NCBI GenBank assembly: GCA_025351525.1
Contig: JANXVV010000553.1
Location: forward strand, 1-18,411
Reading direction: 5' to 3'
Length of the DNA: 18,411 nucleotides
Source of the DNA: Humisphaera sp.
GTDB lineage: Bacteria; Planctomycetota; Phycisphaerae; Tepidisphaerales; Tepidisphaeraceae
Below, in pieces: positions 14,917 to 18,411 of this stretch. The translations under genes and the position numbers were made by a program. The number at the start of each line of letters is the position of its first letter. Positions within the stretch are counted from its first letter, which is position 1. The notes under the pieces were generated by a model. That model had not been told where the DNA came from. It saw only the letters and a list, made by a program, of their open reading frames with translations, and did no database searches.

Positions 14917-15410
14917 GGCTTTGCGATTCCCATCCGCTTCACTTCATCCCGGATTTGATCCGCCCGCCCCGGCGTCTGATCCACCCATAAGTTTGTCCCG
15001 TTTGAGTTGCCGCCCTGTTCCCACACCTTGAAACCGAGTTTCTTCTCCCACGCCTTTAACTCGTAGGAGTCGGTCCAGCGTGTGACGGGAATCTTGATCG
15101 GCTGGGAGTCGGCCCAGTGTGCGACCGAAGTCATTGAATACACGGCAAGAAGTAAAGCAATGATCGACACGACAATCGAACGCTTCAACATGAGCCAAAG
15201 GATCAGAGCAGCTACGGGGGCGATGAAGTGCGTGTACCGGAGGATGTGCGGGTACGGCATCCCTAGGTAGTCGAGGGGCCGAAGCGAAAGCGGGATGATG
15301 TCCGCGCCCATGAATATGAGTGCCAGCGTGAGGCCGATAGGGATAATGAGGCCCGTTTTCTTCTTTTCCTTGCCAGTCGAGGGCGGTGTGGTTATTTCCA
15401 TCGTATCCAC
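14913..15410 (-). CDS. membrane protein with three predicted helices, unknown function
   Basis: The 165-residue protein has a basic N-terminus (GKEKKKTG), then hydrophobic segments at about 20-40, 58-76 and 78-96. A soluble C-terminal domain of about 65 residues follows, containing WEKKLGFKVWEQGG and NLWVDQTPGRADQIRDEVKR. I recognise no family. The GTG at 15410 is preferred because GAGGA lies about nine bases upstream; an in-frame ATG at 15401 is the alternative. It starts 12 bases after the preceding small ORF, and its stop forms an ATGA overlap with the next one, so it sits within a coupled operon. Confidence 0.68.
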   Translation of the reverse strand: MDTMEITTPPSTGKEKKKTGLIIPIGLTLALIFMGADIIPLSLRPLDYLGMPYPHILRYTHFIAPVAALILWLMLKRSIVVSIIALLLAVYSMTSVAHWADSQPIKIPVTRWTDSYELKAWEKKLGFKVWEQGGNSNGTNLWVDQTPGRADQIRDEVKRMGIAKP

Positions 15411-15422
15411 GATCCTACTTCC

Positions 15423-15536
15423 TCATTTGCATCCGATCCAACTCGCTCCACCTGCCCGAAAAGCGGTGGCGGCAAAATACTCGAACGCATCCACCGCCAT
15501 CATTCCGTTGAAGTCGAAACGACCCACACGCTTCAT
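15423..15536 (-). CDS. 37-residue small ORF overlapping the zinc-ribbon stop
   Basis: The ATG (15536-15534) overlaps the TGA of the zinc-ribbon frame as ATGA. It encodes MKRVGRFDFNGMMAVDAF and then a hydrophobic/basic end, 37 residues in all. The start of the downstream membrane gene lies 12 bases beyond its stop, and the binding site for that gene overlaps this stop. Similar DNA, KRIGRFIFKG in the same frame, lies in the decayed copy near 14050. It may be a translational relay rather than a functional peptide. Confidence 0.35.
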   Translation of the reverse strand: MKRVGRFDFNGMMAVDAFEYFAATAFRAGGASWIGCK

Positions 15537-15739
15537 GTCTCTACTTTCGTTGGCACATTTCCGCACTCCGGGCAGCGACCGGGCGAGGCGCGAAGGTCGT
15601 AGCCGCAGGAGGGGCAGTGGCCCCACCGTGGCTCGCGCCGCCGCGCCAGCCACTGGCGGGTTAGGCCGGTGGCAGTCCCGAGCGGCAGGATGGCGGTTAT
15701 TGCCACAAGTGTCCAGAGTGGTAAGAACGCCAGCCTCAC
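15533..15739 (-). CDS. membrane-anchored zinc-ribbon protein (C-terminal half of a family split by TAG)
   Basis: The 68-residue frame has a hydrophobic helix LAFLPLWTLVAITAILPL (residues 3-20), a basic stretch RRREPRWG, and a zinc ribbon HCPSCGYDLRASPGRCPECG with ligands Cys42, Cys45, Cys56 and Cys59. In planctomycetes this helix-plus-ribbon normally ends a larger protein with an N-terminal anchor. Here the frame is the direct continuation of the 15755-16483 gene, with only one TAG (15757-15755) and five further codons between them. The GTG at 15739 could allow reinitiation. It may be a separate small protein, the product of stop-codon readthrough, or a piece of a disrupted gene. Start position is therefore uncertain. 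Confidence 0.6.
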   Translation of the reverse strand: MRLAFLPLWTLVAITAILPLGTATGLTRQWLARRREPRWGHCPSCGYDLRASPGRCPECGNVPTKVET

Positions 15740-15754
15740 GTCGAGCCGCCTGTG

Positions 15755-16483
15755 CTATTGCTCGCGAATCTTAGGCATGTCGGTGACATCAGGGTCACCG
15801 TCCACCCGATCCCGCCACGCTCCAAGAGATGTGAAGCCATCGCCGTTGATGTATTTATCCGGTTTCCCCCAACGGCTCAAAGAAATCTTCAGCCCATCCA
15901 CGTCAACTTGCGCCCACAATGCTCCTTCAGTCAAGCTCTCAGTGTCGCGAACGGAGCGGTCCAGCAGGTGGTTGGGGATCGACGTGCAGGTAATCATGTC
16001 CAAGCCCGAATCATCCAGTGACCACGGCCATTGTTTCGACCCTCGGTACAGCAACACGTGTGCGGCGGTGACCCGCTGTGGGTCTTCCAGCGCCGCCAGC
16101 AGCGGGCGGGTCAAATCGCGCGGCCTGAACGCTTGTTCCGCATGAGCCGCAGGTGTATCCGGCAGCGGAACCGGAGGGTGGACTACATCCAAACGGTGTG
16201 GCAAATCCCCCTCCGTAAACCATGCCAACCACTTGATCTGATCGTTGTGCAGGGCGGCTACCGTTTCCTCCGAAGCCTTGCGAGCGATCGGGTCAGCAGC
16301 GGCGGGCGGTGGTCCGTAAAGCCCAATTTGCCCTCCCGCGAAAATTAAGCAGTATCGGTCGCCGCGAATAATGCGACTTGGGGCGATCCTTTGGTGGAGA
16401 GATAGCATCCCGAGGCATGAAGTTGCAACACACACCAACAGCGAAAGAACCAAGACGGGGATAAAGAGGCGACGGAGCATCAT
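15755..16483 (-). CDS. N-terminal part of a planctomycete zinc-ribbon family protein, ended by an in-frame TAG
   Basis: The 242-residue protein starts with an N-terminal anchor, RRLFIPVLVLSLLVCVATSC, followed by GDRYCLIFAGGQIGLYG and a soluble middle of about 150 residues. Family members normally continue through a second helix and a CxxC...CxxC ribbon. Both are present downstream in exactly the same frame, beyond the TAG at 15757-15755. The middle part resembles no enzyme I know. The ATG at 16483 forms an ATGA overlap with the stop of the upstream ribbon gene, so translation is probably coupled; a second ATG follows immediately. Function of the family is unknown. Whether the full 316-codon product is made depends on the TAG. 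Confidence 0.68.
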   Translation of the reverse strand: MMLRRLFIPVLVLSLLVCVATSCLGMLSLHQRIAPSRIIRGDRYCLIFAGGQIGLYGPPPAAADPIARKASEETVAALHNDQIKWLAWFTEGDLPHRLDVVHPPVPLPDTPAAHAEQAFRPRDLTRPLLAALEDPQRVTAAHVLLYRGSKQWPWSLDDSGLDMITCTSIPNHLLDRSVRDTESLTEGALWAQVDVDGLKISLSRWGKPDKYINGDGFTSLGAWRDRVDGDPDVTDMPKIREQ

Positions 16484-16860
16484 GCCACCAAGTTTGCGTT
16501 GTTGCGGATCGCCTTGCCGCATTCAGGGCAGCGGTCGGGCGTGGCTCGAAGGTCATAAGCACAATGCGGGCATGTGCCGGGGAAAACACTCGTCCGCCAT
16601 GCGTGAACGGTTCGGGCCAGACGCCTAACCGGCAACAGCATGAGCAAGAGAATCAGCGGCCACATCGGCAACACCAGCCACCATGCTTCGTCAAAGCCTT
16701 CCCGCTTCAAGTCTCCCCAAAAGGGTTGACGCGGTAGATGCCCGCATCGAAAGTTTCCCCATCTCAATCTATCGGACCAACCATCTCGGACGGGGTTGTA
16801 GCTGTTCCGCTCGATTCCCCATCCTCCCGTCATCAAATTGGCACCCGGCAAGCTGCACAT
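16480..16860 (-). CDS. zinc-ribbon membrane protein lacking the N-terminal anchor
   Basis: The frame encodes 126 residues: a Trp/Gly-rich soluble part (GGWGIERNSYN), one hydrophobic helix at about 60-80 (AWWLVLPMWPLILLLMLL), and the ribbon TCPHCAYDLRATPDRCPECG with Cys97, Cys100, Cys111 and Cys114. This is the second half of the same family as the 15755-16483 product. The N-terminal anchor is absent: a TGA lies four codons upstream, and beyond it the sequence turns into a G-rich tract and an IS66-like remnant on the other strand. An insertion or deletion probably removed the start. ATG 16860 and ATG 16833 are possible starts. The stop overlaps the next gene as ATGA. Confidence 0.6.
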   Translation of the reverse strand: MCSLPGANLMTGGWGIERNSYNPVRDGWSDRLRWGNFRCGHLPRQPFWGDLKREGFDEAWWLVLPMWPLILLLMLLPVRRLARTVHAWRTSVFPGTCPHCAYDLRATPDRCPECGKAIRNNANLVA

Positions 16861-16953
16861 GTAGGTGGGTCACTGTTTATCGTCCCGCCGGATTTTTGCT
16901 TGCGCGGGGGGGGGCGCGCGGCGCGGCGATATTTGATAACATTGCAGGCGTTC

Positions 16954-17172
16954 ATGGAAGAACGCCAGCCCAATCCGACCTGCGAGCAGCTTGTGGCGCT
17001 GGTGGCGGAGCTGCGCCGGCAAAACCTCCTGCTTCAAAAGCGGATCGAACAGTTGGAATCCCAACTTCGGTCCCGTCCGCGGGGTCCGCCGACGTTGCCG
17101 GCGTTTGTAAAGCCGGTGTCGCCGCCACGGAAAAAGCGTAGCCCCAGATGTCTTGGACGACTTCAGAAGTAG
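16954..17172 (+). pseudogene. truncated IS66-like transposase N-terminus
   Basis: The frame begins MEERQPNPTCEQLVALVAEL and continues as a leucine-zipper-like coiled coil, LRRQNLLLQKRIEQLESQL, then a basic proline-rich stretch. This is how the N-terminal region of IS66-family transposases (TnpC-like) begins. The zinc-finger, catalytic and C-terminal parts are missing. The last eight or nine residues and the TAG stop come from the palindromic element starting at 17140, so the gene was cut there. Upstream, a run of nine G (16916-16924) within GC-rich sequence may be near the end of the original element. No terminal repeats can be paired. Assignment to IS66 is by pattern only. Confidence 0.5.
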
Positions 17173-17225
17173 AAGAATCCGAGGCTGCGCAGTTCGCTGC
17201 CGCTCACCGCTGCGCCCCGGCTTGG
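17140..17225. repeat. palindromic element, left copy
   Basis: The segment 17181-17225 (containing GCTGCCGCTCACCGCTGCGC) is an inverted copy of 18330-18374 with 42 of 45 matches. The part 17140-17184, beginning AGCCCCAGATGTCTTGG, is a direct, looser copy of 18369-18411. The element truncates the transposase frame. Confidence 0.82.
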
Positions 17226-17250
17226 GGAGGGGATGAGAGGGTTGGCGCAC

Positions 17251-17283
17251 AAAAACGCGATGGAACGACAAGTTCCATCGCGT
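17251..17283 (-). terminator. intrinsic terminator of the sorting-tail protein gene
   Basis: A perfect 12-bp stem ACGCGATGGAAC/GTTCCATCGCGT with a 5-base loop (17255-17283) is followed on the minus strand by a run of T (17254-17251). It lies about 30 bases past the stop of the 17314-18045 gene, a standard Rho-independent layout. Confidence 0.88.
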
Positions 17284-17313
17284 CTTACCGGTGAGGTATA
17301 CAGTTTAAAAATC

Positions 17314-18045
17314 TCAGGCGATCGACATCCCGCGAAGCTTGGCAACAGTGCCAAGGGCTGCGAGGCTGAACAGAGCCGACCAAACCGCCGAAGGAAGCGG
17401 TGCGCCCGGGCCACCACCCGGGCCGGGCCCGGCCGTCGAGTTATTGGTGGAGGTGAGACTGAAGGTGTCAAACGTAATGGCATTGGCACCGGTGGGCGTA
17501 GTGGCGGAATCGAACACCAGGCGGATTCCCAGAGAGGTGTTCCCGGCCGAAAGTGCGGCAGCCAGAAGGGAGGTGATGTCCAGGCTCACCGTATTGCCGA
17601 CCGCCAAACCAGCGGTGCTGAACGATCCGATCGTGCCGGTCGAGGCGGCCTGATAATCGGAAATATCTTCGGCGTTATTGCCGAGGTAGGTGTCGACCTT
17701 GATGTTTCCGACGTAGTTGGCCTGACCGAAGAGGCCACCGAGCCGGAACACGTTGAAGGTAACGAAGGCCGGGCCTGCCGCCACGCCGGCGAGATTGTAT
17801 TCAGACAGACCGCGAACCTGCTCGCCGGTCGCGCTGCTGAATGTGCCGACTTCAGCTTTGCCGGCGGGGTTGCCGAATGCACCGCCGGTACTCGAGTGCA
17901 GATGCGTGCCGGTGGCCCAGTTTGCGGTGCCGGAACCAGAGGCGGAGGAGAACGTAAAACCATTGGTAAGCAGCGCGGCCTGTGAGACCGGCCCCAAGAC
18001 GAGGGCCAGTGCCATCGCCATGCATGTGAAAAGTTTCGATTTCAT
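17314..18045 (-). CDS. exported protein with PLPSAVW-type (PEP-CTERM-like) sorting tail
   Basis: A 243-residue protein with signal peptide MKSKLFTCMAMALALVLGPV ending near SQAA. The mature domain is rich in Gly, Ser, Thr and Ala with alternating polar/hydrophobic strands (AFVTFNVFRLGG, TVSLDITSLL, AITFDTFSLTST), consistent with a beta-sandwich of the kind found in PEP-CTERM proteins. A Gly/Pro linker then leads to PLPSAVWSALFSLAALGTVA and a basic KLRG end. This is a variant of the PEP-CTERM tripartite signal in which PLPxAVW replaces PEP. Surface display through an exosortase-like enzyme is inferred. The ATG is supported by AAGGA seven bases upstream, and a strong terminator follows the gene. 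It stands alone between two copies of the palindromic element. Confidence 0.83.
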   Translation of the reverse strand: MKSKLFTCMAMALALVLGPVSQAALLTNGFTFSSASGSGTANWATGTHLHSSTGGAFGNPAGKAEVGTFSSATGEQVRGLSEYNLAGVAAGPAFVTFNVFRLGGLFGQANYVGNIKVDTYLGNNAEDISDYQAASTGTIGSFSTAGLAVGNTVSLDITSLLAAALSAGNTSLGIRLVFDSATTPTGANAITFDTFSLTSTNNSTAGPGPGGGPGAPLPSAVWSALFSLAALGTVAKLRGMSIA

Positions 18046-18329
18046 TTCTTTATCCTTGAATAAGAGCAGTTTGCTGATTTGATCGTTGAGTTGTCGTCGG
18101 AAATTTCCGCCGATTCAACTTCACCCATGAACAGGCAACATAATGAGGCAGCACACCTCCTTTAAACAATATAAAGGGATAAACCAGAATCCCTGCGACC
18201 TTGTATTGACGTTAAAAACCCGCAAATGTGGACCTAGGAAGGGTGTTATCGGACTCACATTCGGGTTGCAAGAGAATTACTGTCGCAATTTTTTGATTCC
18301 CGAGGCGAAGCTTTCAAGTCTTTAAATCT
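18046..18329. other. leader/upstream region of the 17314-18045 gene
   Basis: This 284-bp stretch is more AT-rich than its surroundings and should hold the promoter of the exported-protein gene, but I cannot fix a -35/-10 pair. On the minus strand AAAGGAGGTG (18154-18163) is a full complement of the 16S anti-Shine-Dalgarno sequence, with a six-codon ORF starting 14 bases later (ATG at 18141). No convincing gene is present. Confidence 0.4.
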
Positions 18330-18411
18330 CCAAGCCGGGGCGCAGCGGTGAGCGGCAGCGTGCTGCGCAGCCCCGGATGTCTTGGCGCGTTTCGAAGAAG
18401 AAGAATCCGGG
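18330..18411. repeat. palindromic element, right copy (runs off the window)
   Basis: 18330-18374 is inverted relative to 17181-17225 (42 of 45), and 18369-18411 is in direct orientation relative to 17140-17184. The final GAATCCGGG suggests the hairpin AGCCCCGGAT/ATCCGGGGCT would be completed just past the window end. Confidence 0.8.

Noticed and set aside
17233..17985. 250-codon plus-strand frame
   Set aside because: Antisense to the exported protein with signal peptide, sorting tail, Shine-Dalgarno site and terminator; it is Gly/Arg-rich with no recognisable motif.
18143..18325. 60-codon plus-strand frame upstream of the exported-protein gene
   Set aside because: No Shine-Dalgarno site, no motif, and it lies in the presumed promoter region of a well-supported gene.

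Overview
The window looks like chromosomal DNA of a planctomycete (Planctomycetota, possibly Phycisphaerae). I infer this from gene families, not from a marker gene. They are a secreted c-type cytochrome protein with DUF1549 and DUF1553 domains followed by a DUF1501 protein with a Tat-type signal, two exported proteins with C-terminal sorting tails, a YHYH-domain protein, and several copies of a membrane-anchored CxxC zinc-ribbon family with a CGYDLRA-type signature. There are no rRNA genes, tRNA genes, CRISPR arrays or complete transposons.

Region 1 (1-2.3 kb, + strand) is the end of a biosynthetic operon: the tail of an unidentified gene, an FkbH-like HAD protein, and a dedicated acyl carrier protein whose Shine-Dalgarno site overlaps the FkbH stop. 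The pair suggests a glyceryl- or hydroxyacyl-ACP donor for a surface polysaccharide or natural product. Region 2 (2.4-3.8 kb) holds a convergent histidine phosphatase and a divergent Asp/Glu-racemase-family protein. Region 3 (3.8-8.8 kb) is the cytochrome/DUF1553 plus DUF1501 pair, probably a secreted degradative couple, with palindromic elements before and between the two genes. Region 4 (8.8-12.1 kb) has a PEP-CTERM SGNH esterase, tail-to-tail and overlapping the DUF1501 gene, and a YHYH-PEBP-Spy-like fusion, both on the minus strand.

Region 5 (12.2-13.4 kb) is a graveyard. Four hairpin elements surround an internally deleted acetylesterase and a signal-peptide scrap of a sulfatase. Region 6 (13.4-16.9 kb) starts with one plus-strand lipoprotein. 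A packed minus-strand array follows: zinc-ribbon proteins, small ORFs, a three-helix membrane protein and a BamE-like lipoprotein, with ATGA stop/start overlaps. In this array one zinc-ribbon protein is split from its N-terminal partner by a single in-frame TAG, another has lost its first zinc ligand, and a third lacks its N-terminal anchor. Region 7 (16.9-18.4 kb) has a decayed IS66-like transposase start cut off by a palindromic element, and an exported protein with a PLPSAVW-type sorting tail and a clear intrinsic terminator. A second, mostly inverted copy of that palindromic element lies at the right edge.

The most striking overall feature is the density of unrelated palindromic elements, at least eight sequence types in 18 kb. 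They sit at nearly every junction where a gene is truncated or a gene pair is separated. The best single candidate for an unusual system is the ATGA-coupled zinc-ribbon array with its in-frame stop.
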